Origin: Anisus vortex
Taxonomy: Eukaryota > Mollusca > Gastropoda > Planorbidae
Assembly (NCBI GenBank): GCA_949126835.1
Contig: OX421496.1
Coordinates: 20,725,844 to 20,789,843 of the forward strand
Direction: 5' to 3'
DNA length: 64,000 bases
Shown here: positions 24,814-36,789 of the stretch, one piece after another
How the letters are laid out: each line of letters opens with the position of its first letter
Position numbering within the stretch: position 1 is the stretch's first letter
Notes under the pieces: model-generated
Database searches by the model: none
What the model saw: the letters and a program-made list of their open reading frames with translations, nothing else
What the model was told of the DNA's origin: nothing
Program-made: the position numbers and the translations under genes

Positions 24814-27800
24814 TTATGAAAATTGATACAAGTTTATCTCTGTTGTTATATAATGTCCATATTCAGCATCCCAGTCACCATCATTTGCAATATATAGATT
24901 TCCAGAGGGGCAAAAAGCCATCGCAAAGGGATGGTTGATGGATCCTGCAGGAAACTTAAGCTCTGCCAAGAAAGCTCCAGTGTTTGAAAACAGCTTAAGC
25001 TCATTGCTCTGCTTGTTGCCACAGATGATCACATCTTCAATAGATGTGAAATTCCAAACATCAGAGTCTCTGGAGTTCAGTTCAACAACAAATTCTTCCA
25101 CATTTCTCTGAGAAACGCAAACCAGTCTCACTGCCACCTCAGACTCCCTCTCTAAGTAGAGAATGGATCCAGTGCAATCAATGCCGCACACAAGTTCAGG
25201 CCCCCTCCTACGTTCAGTGAGACTTGACACATGGACCATATTATCCTGAATGTTCACCAGGTCAATTCTATTTTCGGTGTAAGCGGCGCAGGCTAACAAA
25301 TTCTCCCTGATATAAGCCACTCCATAATATTGAGCATCAGTGATGACATCTCGAAGAAACTCCAACCTTTTCCTAGAGACTTTGACCAGGCTCAGCTTCT
25401 TACCTTCCCTGCTGATCACAAGGATGTCTTCCTTCAGTTTGCTCATGTAGAAAGGCCTTGGCAGTTCCAGACGTGTCACAAAGTTGTGTGACTGTCCACC
25501 TGTGGTTTCCTGCATTCTGGTTACTTCATACATCTTCAAGCAACCATTTATGATGTCCAGGATAGCGAGACAACCCAAAGTGTCTAGTACAACCATGGAA
25601 CTGATGCCAGCTCTGTGCTTGTCTCCAGGAGATTGAGGGTCAAAATGATTAATTTTGGTGATTAGACAATTTGTAATTGGCAGTTTTATGGATAGTTTGG
25701 ATCCACCACATGCTGAATTTCTTGACTGAACTGGGTTCAGTGGTGTTTCTGGCCTCAATTTTTTCAATGGATTGTTGGACTGCTCTTGTTTCACCTGTTG
25801 TACCTTGTTTTGCTGCTGTTTATGTTTTTTCTGCTGCTGTAGTTGATGTTGTCGATTCTGTATGAGCCGTTGCCTTTGAGAATTTTGGTACATAACTGAT
25901 TTGGCCATTTTTGATTGAGGACCTTGTGTCAACTGTTGTTGCTGCTGTTGCATGAAAGCATTGATTAGTAGCTGGAACTGATGCTGAAACCTGTCATGCT
26001 GTTGGTGATGTTTCTGAGACACCATTTGCTTAAGCCTTTCTGTTTCTTGCATAAGTCGCTGTAACTGGTAATTTTGACTGGCAGCCATCTGCATTTGTTG
26101 AATCTTGTGAGACATTTCATTGAGCTGCTGCTCCATACTTCCTTGAGGTGACCCTGTAAAGGTATTCATTAAACTGCCTTGAGCATTATGCAATAGCCCA
26201 GTTCCCATCTGACTTCTTTGGTAAGGAAAAGAAAACCCAGCATTTCTAGACTGCGCTCCATATTGTTCTGGTCCCTTCATAAATTTGCCATGAGGCTGAT
26301 TTTGTGTAGCTAACTTTGAATTCCGCACATGGCTACTGCTATTTGGAATGCCTTGAGAGTTAACTTGTCGCTGGGAACTGTTGAAATTCATGGAGGGATT
26401 AGGTAACAAACTGCTATTACTACATGGCTGATTAGCAAAGTTGAAGTTTAAATTTCCAAAAGCTGATTGATTTCCAGGGGTCACCGGATTTACATTTTGA
26501 AAAGCATTAAAGTTTTGAAGAGCAGGCGGCTGGTGTGACTGTTGAACCATGGTATTCATATTAGAGAATCTAAATGGGGCTTGTTGGTTAGCAGATTGCA
26601 TGAGATTTGGTCTTGGCCCCAAAAGTCCAGGCTGGTGCATAAAAGGATTTTTAGAAGAAAGGGGCGCCCCTCTAAATTTAAAGGGCTCTTGCTTTTTCTG
26701 TAAACTATTTGGGGCTCCTTGTGCATTTCTCTTCTTAGGGGTTGCAGAGGCATTTTGAAATGAACCTGCTTCCATTTTCATCCTGCCAATTGGATAAGCA
26801 CCAGCGGATGACTTGTTGCCAGAAAGTGAGAATGAGATGTTACTATTAGCTTTGCCATTTCGGGCTTTGTTCTCTTTGTGCTTCTGTTGACCTTTCAGTT
26901 TTGAAACCTTTACAACCTTTATTCCTGATTCATTTTCAGAATTATCTGACACAGATCCACTGCCTTGAAGACTGACTTCAGAAGAATTATTAATGGAGCT
27001 TGGCTCAAAGATCTCCTTAATATTTTTCATAATCGCATCTTTCTTTGAGATATACCTATCAAGTCCTGAGTATTTCTTAATCAGAGATATTTTGCTGATT
27101 TCTCCAACAATTTTATTGATATCCGTTTTTGAAACATCAGGTTGGAAGCAATGAATGATATCAGAACAATGAACCATTTCTCCATTCAGATTTGAAATGC
27201 GCTCACACATGGTTTGACAAAATGATTTGCGGCTTCCGAAATCGTCCCAGGACTCCTCCTCGAGAATTTTGTTTGTCTTCAACACCAATGAATCAATGTC
27301 CCCAAGAACAACATTGAATGAACTCAGCTGTGCTGATGTTTTAACAAGATCCTCCTCCAACTGGTTTTGACAGCTTTCAAGAGCAGAGGTTAAACGTGTT
27401 ACAGCGTCACGTATAGCTTGGGCCTTACGTTGTTGTATCTGTAAAACAAAAGAGTCAAAACATTAATATTTAGATATTAATCCTTTAACTTTTTCCATTT
27501 TAACTGCATTAATTCTTAGAGTTAATTAAGAAAGTTTGTGCTATATATAAATATTTTATTTTACCTTTTCAAAGTCCTGAAGACGATCATGAATATTCTT
27601 AACAGTTTTGGATAAAATTGTTACATTGCTGTGAAGTTTTTTCTCAAAAGCATCGCATTTAACATCACTTTCTTGGCGTTGTTTCTTACTTTGTTTTTTC
27701 TGTTCTTGTTTATGGAGACGCTGAAATTGGAATGGAATATAAGGAACAAGCTAGAATTTAATGCTTTATGTATTAATATATTTTGCTTCCTAATAATTTT

Positions 27801-30800
27801 TTCTGAAGTGTTTCTACATTTGATAAATTTACAGATGGTTTTACACTTATAAGTTAGGAATATACAGCTTTGATAAGCCTTGCAGTAGATGTCAAGTAAT
27901 TGTTATACATCATTTTATTTGAATTGAGCTCAAAAAGGTTAATAAGTATGTATGCTGTTTAATACTGGGGTTTTATTATAAAAATCGGTAAAAAAAAGTT
28001 CCCAAACTTTACATAAAAATCACAAATCAATTTATGCTAGTTGTGTGAAATGTCTTAACCATTTGCCACTATAGTCGCAGTGCGTCACCTATACTGGTAG
28101 ATAACTATTGTCAGCAGGCATCACCAATTTAGCATTGTTTTATTTCTGATAGCACTGCAAGTTTTTAAATGCTTATTCAGACCTGCCTACCCCCCACTGG
28201 ACCCATGAGGAAGACAGAGGCTAGTTATGTGGGAGATTTTCCAACTGATGAGGAAGATTTTGAGCAGCGTAACAAAAATAGGCCTACATAATAATTATAA
28301 TTATACACAAACTATTGTGACAGAGACTATTATTAATGAAAACCAATATTACCATATTGATAAGTACTAATGTAGAGATGTTAAAGAAAAGTGAAATTTG
28401 GTCTTATTAAATACTACTCTTTAATTATTTTGTTTATTAAATAAGAGGGCTATTTATTTATTTATAGGCCTATTATCTTTTTTTTGAGGTTAGACATAGG
28501 CTAATTATGTGACTTGAAATTTTCAAAATAAATGTTAAAAATTGTGCTATTTACCAATAGAAGTATATTAAAGAGAGGATTCCATTCGTATATCATTTAT
28601 TAAAATTGGATAACAATGAAATAAAGTTGTGAACTTAAAATTATCTGTTACCTCCCTTGCTTACCAAACTTCTTAAATACATTTTAATTAATTAGTGCTT
28701 TTAGCATCCCTATTATAATATAAAATGTACAATTTTAGTTAGTTAAGATGTTTATCTACAGAAATGTTTTGTACCCGTAGTTTATTAATTTACTGCTAAA
28801 CACAATGTGTAAATTCAGTGGCTTAAAACTTTTAACCCCAAGGGTTAACTAAAAAGGGTATATAACAATTTGATATCAGTTTTGCTTCACAATCCAATTT
28901 AGTGCCAATTGATCAACTGATATTACAGGACAGTGATGGCGATCCTTTTTGAGGTCGCGTGCCCAAAGTGCAATTCACGACCAACTTTATTCTTTCAAAG
29001 TGCCCACACAGCAATGAAAACAAATACTGAGGTTTTACTTTTTTAAAGAAAATCTCATACAGCTGTACGCTAATTATAATATTTTGTCTAAAAAGAGTCG
29101 CAAATTGACCGATCTTTGAATGAAACAAACAGTCTTTTATATAAAAACATGACCTGTAGTAAATGAACTTTTTTATATAGACTATATATTACAATTCCAC
29201 AATTACAGTTAACTGTATGCATTTGGCATGATTTTGCATAGTTATTGTGATTTTTGCTGTTGTGTGCATGCTGATAATTTGTCTAGCCTTGGTTCAAACT
29301 ACGTGACTTTAAGAGCGATACATGCAGCACTCTGGTCATCTGTCAATCTGTTTCTGGTATCAGATTGGATATAATTTAAAGTTGAAAACAGCTGCTCACA
29401 AGCATAAGATGGCCCAAACAAAGTACGAAGTGCAATCCCAAGTGCTTTCATCGACTAGAAATTATTTGGCAGAAAATTCCACACTTTAAGGATTTCATCA
29501 TCAGAGCTACCAAGTACCAACTGTGATGTCCTTTGTCATCCTTTCACACACTATCTTCTCAAGTGTTTCACGCAGATATTAGCATTTATTTTTCCAGGTA
29601 GAGCTTTCTTGAAAGTCGAATAGCACCATTTCCAGATTTCCTAAATCTAACCACAATAAGCAGAAAAGATCAAGCTCTTCAAATTTGGCTTTAACTGGGG
29701 AAGTAAGAAAACCGAGGGTTGGCTCCATCTTACGGAACTGTACAAAACTATTACTGAAATTCTCCTTTGCAGCTGCTACAATGCTAGACATTTCCTTGTA
29801 GATTTCCTGATGGCTTGTAGGCTTGTCGGTAAATGGTATACATTTTTTAAAATGCATTTTAATATTTAGGAATATACTTTGTAGGTCTCTTTCAGAAACC
29901 TGCAGTTTTCTTTCAAATGTTCTGACATCACACAACATCACTTCTGTTGTTTTTCCTGAACCTTGCAGTTTTTTTTATTCAGTGTGCTGCAAAATCTTGA
30001 AAAAAATTACATGAGGTTGATAAGCCAGATTATATCAGTGAGCTGTGGATACTCCTGCGCCTTTTCAATCATAAAGCAGCCTAATTTCATCCAAGCATGA
30101 TACAAATCTCATCAATACTCGTCCTCTGCTCAGCCACCTGACATTATTGTTCACGAGTAAAGTATTATACTTAAAAGTAAAATACAACAATAGTGGCGAA
30201 AATAAACGAAATAAACGTATTTTTACAAATCAATGATGGCATCGTGGATCCGACAAAATGGACGTTTTAAATCGACTATCTCATCGGTCATAACTAATTT
30301 GTTCCATTTTTTGGTAAACGCTCGCGTGCCCACAGAAATGGTTCGCCATCGCTGTTATAGGACGTGTGCTGTGCACACTTTAGGGATAGTACAGAAAAAG
30401 AGGACGAGTGGTAGGCTAGGTGCCAAACACAAAGCAAGACAAGAGAGGCTTACCTTAATGAACACATAGGAGGGGTGGGGATGTTAGAAAGAAAAGCGGG
30501 GGAGACAAGATAGGCTTTCTTTAATAATATTACACAGGAGAAGTGAGGATGTTTGCAAATGAAAGCGGAATTATTAGTACTGGGTATTTAGAGACGTGTG
30601 TTGGAAAAAGAAAAAAATTTGGCCAGCTAAATTACTCAAAAACTGAAACAACAGAAACTTCGAACAAAAATGCGGAAGAATTTTAAAGGTGTGCGTAAAA
30701 GCGGAAAAAAAGGGTTCAAATGCGTAGAACTCCTGCACAATGCGGGAGAGTAGGCAGGTCTGCCTATTTAAACCTTTTTAAACTCTGACAAAATAAAACG

Positions 30801-32686
30801 AAAGTGATGCTATTTGAAAACGTTGGTTCGGTATCTTTAGCTCAATCAATTGAATTGTAGCAATTTTTTAATAATGCAATTTTAGCGCCGATTCTGCGCA
30901 ATTGGATGACGTTTGGGAATATTTAGGGATCCATTGGGCTATGCTAATGAAGGAGAGGCTATTTATTTTGATAATGCCAAGATAATAGTAATACTGAAAG
31001 CGTTGTAAATGTTGAGTAGGCTTTTTGCTTTGAATAAGAAGATTTTAGTCTGATTAAATGATTTCTACATTTCATGAAAACCTATTGCGATTAATCAATG
31101 TATGCTCAATGATTTTTTTCCTATTTACTTTTGTCAGTTTATTTTAATTTTGCCTGGTTTGAATTAAACTTAATATATTTATATTTTAACTATAAAGAAA
31201 TTAATTCTGTTACTTTAATAGTTCTTTTACTGTGAATTTTTAAAATTAATTAATTTTTTTCTTTTGTTTTTTTTCAATATACTGAGTTATGCAACTTGCT
31301 CAGAGTCTGGGAAGTTATACTAGTTAGCTACAGACAGGCATCTGCTTAGGGCTTAAAGATTTACCGTCTAGCAGTGTATGTAGGTAGTCCTAATTTAAAA
31401 CCAAACATATTTCTGAATGTTTTTTTTAAGTCCCCATAGAATAATTTTAGAAAAAACAAAAAATTATGAATGGATTATAATACTTCATGACTTCATAATT
31501 ATTAACCTATTAAATATTTTAAAATAAATATTTTTCAAACTACTGTGTCCATTTTAACAAAATTGGTCAGTTTTACCTAAACATAAAAAAATCAAATCAA
31601 TTTTCCTAAGTTTATCCAACCTGTATGACTCAGACAGTACATTTCAAAAATTTTTAATTTGTTAATAATCACTTCTGAACTGAACTCTAAAGGCAATCCT
31701 CAATAACAAAAAATCATGAATTAAACAATGTCATAAAAAAGGAATTACTTTGATAGGAGTGCCTGGTGTATGTGTTGTAGCTGCTGCAGAATTCAATGTT
31801 CCAGCTAGGTACATCTGATAGTGTGCTTCAGCTGCTTCATAATAATTTTGTTTGAACCAAACTGTTTCCTCTTTGAGACAGGCCTTATCCTAGATCAAAG
31901 GAGAGTGAAAATTTATTTTTTGTACAAAGACAATATCTATTTAGCTGAATTTTAAATGTTCTGAATAAATGCAGTTAATAATATAACTGTTAATTCACTA
32001 CTCTATAAGGCAAACCAGATGGGTACAAATAACCATCATTATCATTAAGTAAACCAAACAGATCATAGGGCTGGTTAAGCAGCATTCAACAGTTTCTGTG
32101 GCCATGGCATACTAAGGGATGTGTGGCACGCACATTGCGCAGCCACCTTTACTTTACTCCAACTAATGTCAGGTTCCCATCAGAGCTGGATAGACTCAAG
32201 GACACCCTCAAATCCCAGGAAAAAAATCCTTGCCTGCACCAGGATTCAAACCCAGAACCTTCGGATAGCCAGTCAAACATACTGCCGTTCAGCCGCCGAG
32301 CCCCATATCATTATCATTAATTAGTATATATTATTAAATTGTAATAAATAAATTTGTATTAGGACTGTTTGGACAAACATATTTTTGTTGTTTTAAATTA
32401 AATAAATGCTAATTATGTCATTTAAAAATATGTTACCGCCACACTAAATATAAAAAGATAAGCTTTTATGCTGAATGCGCAAGAAATAAACAATTTATAT
32501 AATTATAAAACATCTTATAGCTACAAATTGTGTCAATGAACAAACCTTTTCATCCCCGGAGTCAACAATTTCAATCTGAACATCTTTCAGAGACAGCTTC
32601 TGAAACTCTGCTTCTGCCTTTTCAGTTTCATTCTGATTTAGCCAAACTGTCTCCAGCAACAACGGCTCAGAATTTTCACAAGACAT
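24814..32686 (-). CDS. coiled-coil, Gln/Asn-rich protein with C-terminal propeller-like region
   Basis: Four coding exons on the minus strand, all phase 0: 32546-32686 (ATG at 32686), 31749-31889, 27565-27720 and 24814-27438 (stop at 24814). The predicted protein is 1020 residues. Residues 1-94 hold two homologous motifs (ETVWLNQN and ETVWFKQN). Residues about 95-200 are charged and helical, likely coiled coil (KQEQKKQSKKQRQ). The middle is low in complexity and rich in Asn, Gln and Ser, with a polyGln run and a second Gln-rich coiled coil. The last 290 or so residues are beta-rich and end with HPFAMAFCPSGNLYIANDGD, resembling an NHL/SMP-30-type propeller blade. The layout recalls TRIM-like proteins of molluscs, but no RING or B-box is visible. 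The exon may extend to an acceptor at about 32709, so upstream coding exons are possible. Function unknown. Confidence 0.8.
28931..30354 (-). mobile_element. hAT transposon, internally deleted and inactive
   Basis: The left end cagtgatggcgatcctttt and the inverted right end (cagcgatggcgaaccattt on the other strand) are terminal inverted repeats of hAT type; internally both continue with gtcgcgtgccc-like sequence. Flanks 28923-28930 (ttacagga) and 30355-30362 (ttatagga) differ at one base in eight, so the target duplication is slightly aged. The 1.4-kb body holds a broken transposase on the minus strand. The element lies in the 27721-31748 intron of the coiled-coil gene. Confidence 0.9.
29285..30141 (-). 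pseudogene. degenerate hAT transposase of the ZBED5/SCAND3-like type
   Basis: Minus-strand reading frames with several stops and shifts carry recognisable pieces in order: VRWLSRGRVLMRFVSCLDEI near 30050-30135, KTTEVMLCDVRTFERKLQVS near 29890-29950, LWLDLGNLEMVLFDFQES near 29590-29650, and FGPSYACEQLFSTLNYIQSD near 29330-29420. The last is the hAT C-terminal dimerisation region. The order and spacing match hAT-derived proteins such as ZBED5, SCAND3 and GTF2IRD2-type domains, known from the family. The N-terminal BED finger and first catalytic region are missing. A 120-codon open piece (29579-29941) remains. It is dead as a transposase. Confidence 0.85.
32068..32306 (-). mobile_element. tRNA-derived SINE
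   Basis: Read on the minus strand it has a tRNA-like head with an A-box-like cggctgaacgg and a B box gggtttgaatcctgg. The shared middle follows (gggtgtccttgagtctatcc, ctgacattagttggag), and then the end ccacagaaactgttgaa. I recall this structure as common in snail genomes, which supports the mollusc call. It lies between the first two coding exons of the coiled-coil gene. Its two short ORFs are not genes. Confidence 0.85.
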
Positions 32687-33090
32687 TTCTTTTGATTTCA
32701 CACAAAAAACTTTAAGAAGAAAAACAACAACAAATAAATGACAATTGAGGAAATTTGAGTCTAATAAATAATAATATTAGTTCTTCTTCATTTTACCCTT
32801 TGACTGCCATGAGCAAGTGTAAACAATAAACAACTATCTTCAAAATGGTTCCACATGTTGAACAAATTATTTTTTTATTTTAATTGAAAAAGATTAAAAT
32901 AAAGAGAATAAAATATAATTAGAAAATATAATGTCAATATAAAAATAGGCAGTAAAACTCTGGTTCTTGATTCCATGCACACATTATGATACACATCACC
33001 AAATATAAAGTTAGTTATGTCGTCAGTAAAATATAAATGATGACTCTTGTAATTTTTCCACTTCTCTTTTTGAAATGTTGACTTTATTTA

Positions 33091-33906
33091 CAGTATATAC
33101 TTGCATATAGGTCACACATTTTTTACCACAAATTTCAAAACAAAAATTGGGTTGCGACCAATATATTAGACACAGTTTTGTTTTTAAGGTTTGAAAAACA
33201 ACCCTACTTTGTCATTATGTTGCAACTATCACCCACCTCGGTGGTTGTAATGATGCAGAATTACAAGGATATTGCCTACATTTTATATTAAGAAAACTTT
33301 TGAAGGTTCCGTGACCTATTTTCTTGCTTACGGAGCAAAAAATTTGTCACTTTCAATTAGCATTTAAATATAGTATCTTTATATAACTGAAATGGACAAA
33401 CATTTTAGGTTTTCAGACCCTCACACCCTCTTTTTTTGGACAGATTTTGCATTGCCGAAACAAAACACAAGCCTATAGTACTATAGTGGCATTTTTGGTA
33501 TTGATAGCAAATTACAATATGGGAAGAATTGTAAATGTGTAAAAGCCTAACTAGGCCTATAATGTAGATAAGTAGTTTAATATGCATTTAATTTAATAAA
33601 AGTAGCATATTAAGGCAGTGTTTAGCATTCCGAGAAAACCGAGCAATGTTTTCACAGCTACAATAGGCCGATTGACAAATTTCAAGACATTTCAGAGACC
33701 CTGCACTCAAAATTAATGTTTTTTATCAAATGTCTATAGAAAAATGTTTTAAATGTCACTAATGTTGTTTTTTTCTTAGTTGTATGCAAGAGTTTAAAAA
33801 ATCACAACTTTTTGCCGGTCACAAAGAGAACGAGATAAAAAGCCAACACTCATCGCTTATTCATTTTGCATTTTCACGTTTGAAATGATTAAAACAATGG
33901 TAGTCC
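33091..33906. mobile_element. left part of a TA-flanked TIR element
   Basis: The terminus cagtatatacttgcatata follows TA at 33089-33090. The interior aligns with 60167-60940: both share the blocks cacccacctcggtggttgt / cacccgtataggtggttgt, then aaggcagtgttta, aagaaaaccg, ggccgat and cactcaaa. The right end is not found; the copy stops where the rearranged LINE begins. The superfamily is uncertain; TA target sites fit Tc1/mariner or pogo-like elements. Confidence 0.65.
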
Positions 33907-34528
33907 TATAATCTTCTTTATAGAAGGAGCGTCTCATCTAGACAAACTTAATGCACTGTGCCCACATCAACATGGGTTCAGGAAAAACAGATCATGTGAA
34001 ACTCAAGACCTTACAAAAAGACCTAGATGAACTACAAAATTGGAATCAAACTAGATTATGTCTTTTCACCCAGAAAAATGCCAACTAATAAGGGTATCCA
34101 AGAAAAAGAAACAAATAATAACAAACTACCATATTCATGGTAAAGAACTAACTCAAACTAACAATGCTAAGTATCTAGTAGTAATAATAAATGATAAGTT
34201 GTCTTGAAACCCTCATATTGATGAAGTAATTAAAAAATCAAACAAAACATTAGGATTCATAAAAAGGAACTTTTACAAAAGTAATAAGAATATAAAATTA
34301 AAATGCTATCTCACAATAGTTAAGCCTATACTAGAATATGCAGGATCTGTATGGGACTAATCAACTAAAGAAAAACACAGGGTTGCCTGAAAAAAAAACA
34401 GGAAAACCAGTAACTTAACATCATTTAAAACATTAATAAACCTGGAATACTAGACTCGGACCACGGATGAGCGTAGGACGCAATAATCTTCTTTATAGAA
34501 GGAGCGTCTGTAATGTATAAGATAAGAT
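33907..34528 (+). mobile_element. internally deleted, rearranged LINE copy
   Basis: Same family as 2788-4221. It begins with a snippet of the 3' UTR (cttctttatagaaggagcgt), jumps straight to an internal ORF point (catctagacaaact), loses about 390 bases after gaaactcaa, continues through the part after the FADD box, loses about 300 bases after gtatgggac, and ends with the normal 3' UTR, hairpin (34477-34508) and tail. Stops are present (for example ctagattatg, gggactaatc), so it is non-coding. Confidence 0.85.
34477..34508 (+). other. LINE 3'-UTR hairpin (copy 3)
   Basis: The same 32-base hairpin as at 4170-4201, at the normal 3' end of the rearranged LINE. Half of it also appears at the copy's 5' end (33908-33934), without the left arm gacgc. 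Confidence 0.75.
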
Positions 34529-34658
34529 CACAAAGAGTAGCACACTTATTTATTATTACTTTTATCACTGGCCTGATCATACATTATATATTAAATATTT
34601 CATCAATTGCTTAGGAATGGTGCCATTTTGGGCCTCTATAAGAAATAGTCAAAAGTGG

Positions 34659-35611
34659 TTATCCGCACGGTTTTGGTCATGAGGATAACGCCGAGCAATA
34701 TCCGCACGGTTCCTCGGTGCATGCGCATTGATCCGCACGGTTTTGTTTGTGAGGATAGCGCCGAGCAATATCTGCACGGTTCCTCGGCGCATGCGCATAA
34801 TGCCAGTATAATAGTTTATCTTTCACTATTTCTTTAATTATTATTTTTTATCCCTTTGAACAAGATTGCCTGGTACAGTGGTTAGAACTGCGTTCTAGCA
34901 ACCAGGATCACGCAGGTTCTACCCCAGCATCATCCACCTTTTTTTATATTTTTTTTAAATTTAATTTTAGTAAAACGAGATAACCATTTGTCATTGTCAG
35001 CCAGAAAATACGATGGCTGACTCCTAAATGATACTTTTTCTTGAATAATAAATAAATGGTATGATGATAGTTACAATACCTAGTGATGTAGCCTAGTGCT
35101 TGAGTACAAATGGTTCTTTATATTGTTTTAAGTAGGCTATATTGAAAGACGAAATTTATGTACTGTAATCCAGTCAAATTTTCATTTGTTTGGATCAATT
35201 TATATAAAGTAATCTTATCTTATAATTAATTCAAACAAAAAGGTTATTTAGCCTGACTCTTAAGACTTAATCACAATTAGTGACAATTAGAAATTGATGT
35301 TAGTGTTAGTTTTAGATTTAGAGTTATAGTCATAGTTATAACTTATAGCCTACTGATGTAGGCCTAGCTATTGTTAGGGTTAGGCCAAGACCAACCTAAG
35401 TATTTACGATGGTCTTGGTTAGGCCCAGTTAGGGCTAGGAATATGATCCTAAATAATAGCCTATAGACCTAATAGTTAATATAAGTCATAAGTATAGCCG
35501 AAATCTGACAATTTTTTCGAAAATTTGGGTCTGTTGATAACGCTTGGCCAAAATTGTGAGGATAACGTTCAGCATTAATCTCTCGACCGCTCGCCAAAAC
35601 CGTGCGGATAA
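34659..35611. mobile_element. TIR element with internal CpG-rich duplication
   Basis: ttatccgcacggttttgg at the left end is inverted at the right end (ccaaaaccgtgcggataa, 35594-35611). Just inside the left end a roughly 72-bp block is duplicated: atccgcacggttttg, gaggata-cgccgagcaat, gcacggttcctcgg, gcatgcgcat. A related inverted piece (gaggataacg) occurs near the right end. The 950-bp body carries a tRNA-like sequence and no transposase, so it is non-autonomous. No target duplication was identified. Confidence 0.65.
34866..34935 (+). other. tRNA-like sequence inside a TIR element
   Basis: A-box-like tggtacagtgg and B-box-like caggttctacccc lie about 35 bases apart, and a T run follows at about 34938. 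The stems do not pair well enough for a working tRNA. It looks like a tRNA-derived pseudogene or SINE head. Confidence 0.45.
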
Positions 35612-36789
35612 GGCTAGCCTAAATAATATAGGCCTACAGTAATACAGTCAGTTTACAGTTTAGAGATTCAAATTAGAGCACCTAGATTATTTAAATTTAT
35701 AGTAATAAGGCAGTAGTCAGTAGGCTTAAATCAGAGTAATCCTGTGTAGCTTTACACTTGTAGTAACTACATATTAATATTAATTTATTTAATAGTAATA
35801 GTTGATTGTCAAGCCTATTAGGCCCTATTTTAAACTATTTACTATTTAGGGTCTATTAGTACTATTAGTATTAGTATTAGATAGGCTCTGTTAGTATAAA
35901 AGTTATTACATTCATTATATAAATTAGTAGTAAAGTAGTATAAGTAGGCCTATAGATAGTAGTAGTAATAGTAGTAGACTTTTACTTTTACTAACTTTTA
36001 CTTTTTAGAATTTGGTTCATTTACTTCATGAACATTTACTATGTAATACTAGATCTATAGGCCTAACAACTATCATTATTATGATTATTTCATTATCATG
36101 ATTATCATTTAGAGTTTAGGCTTCTAAGGGCTTAGGCCGCTTAGGGCTTAGGACTTAGCCTTAGGATGAGGAGGGTAGCTAAATTATTTATATAAGTAAA
36201 ATAAGTGCAATAATAATAATCGCATAATCGCACGAGATTGAATATATCATTTGACTTGGCCGTGTTGATTGAAAAGTTACACATAATTCATATAAAAATG
36301 TTAAAAGTAAGGATAGACTGATACTGATAAGCAACTTTTTTTACTTTTTTTGGGGGGGATGGGGACTTTGGCTTCTCAGCTCAAAACTCAAAACTATCAC
36401 TATCAAATTCAAACCACAAACATGCTTTGATGCAGCCATGCAGTAGACTATTAATTAAATCTACACAAATTTAATAGACAGAAACAAATACCTAAGGTAT
36501 CCGAGTATTGAACAATTAAGTCTGCACTACATAATAGTACCTAAATAAAGAAATATAATGTGTGAAAAATTAACTTCTGCCACACCGTATATCGCCAACA
36601 GAATAAAAAATGGGCTACCGATATACGAAAAAAATATAAACTAAAAATAAACCTAGAATTCAACATTATTCAACAAGTGTTGTCAACTATGAATGGTCAA
36701 AATAGTATAGTCTCCGACTAGAAGGAGTTGCTTTTATTTTTATCCTGAACTTATTTGCTATATTATAAGTAATTAAGTAATGCTATGTT

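Larger units (their letters stand above)
28178..30762. other. possible DNA transposon bounded by 13-bp inverted repeats
   Basis: cagacctgcctac at 28178-28190 is the exact inverse of gtaggcaggtctg at 30750-30762, about 2.6 kb apart in one intron of the coiled-coil gene and enclosing the hAT element. No matching target duplication flanks them, so the boundaries and superfamily are open. Confidence 0.35.

Noticed and set aside
27358..27360. Start of an 848-residue protein
   Set aside because: The triplet is TTG; the frame continues upstream to a clear acceptor at 27439-27440 and joins earlier exons in phase.
34655..34837. 60-codon ORF
   Set aside because: It is the translated CpG-rich direct repeat of a TIR element, and its repeated peptide only mirrors the DNA duplication.
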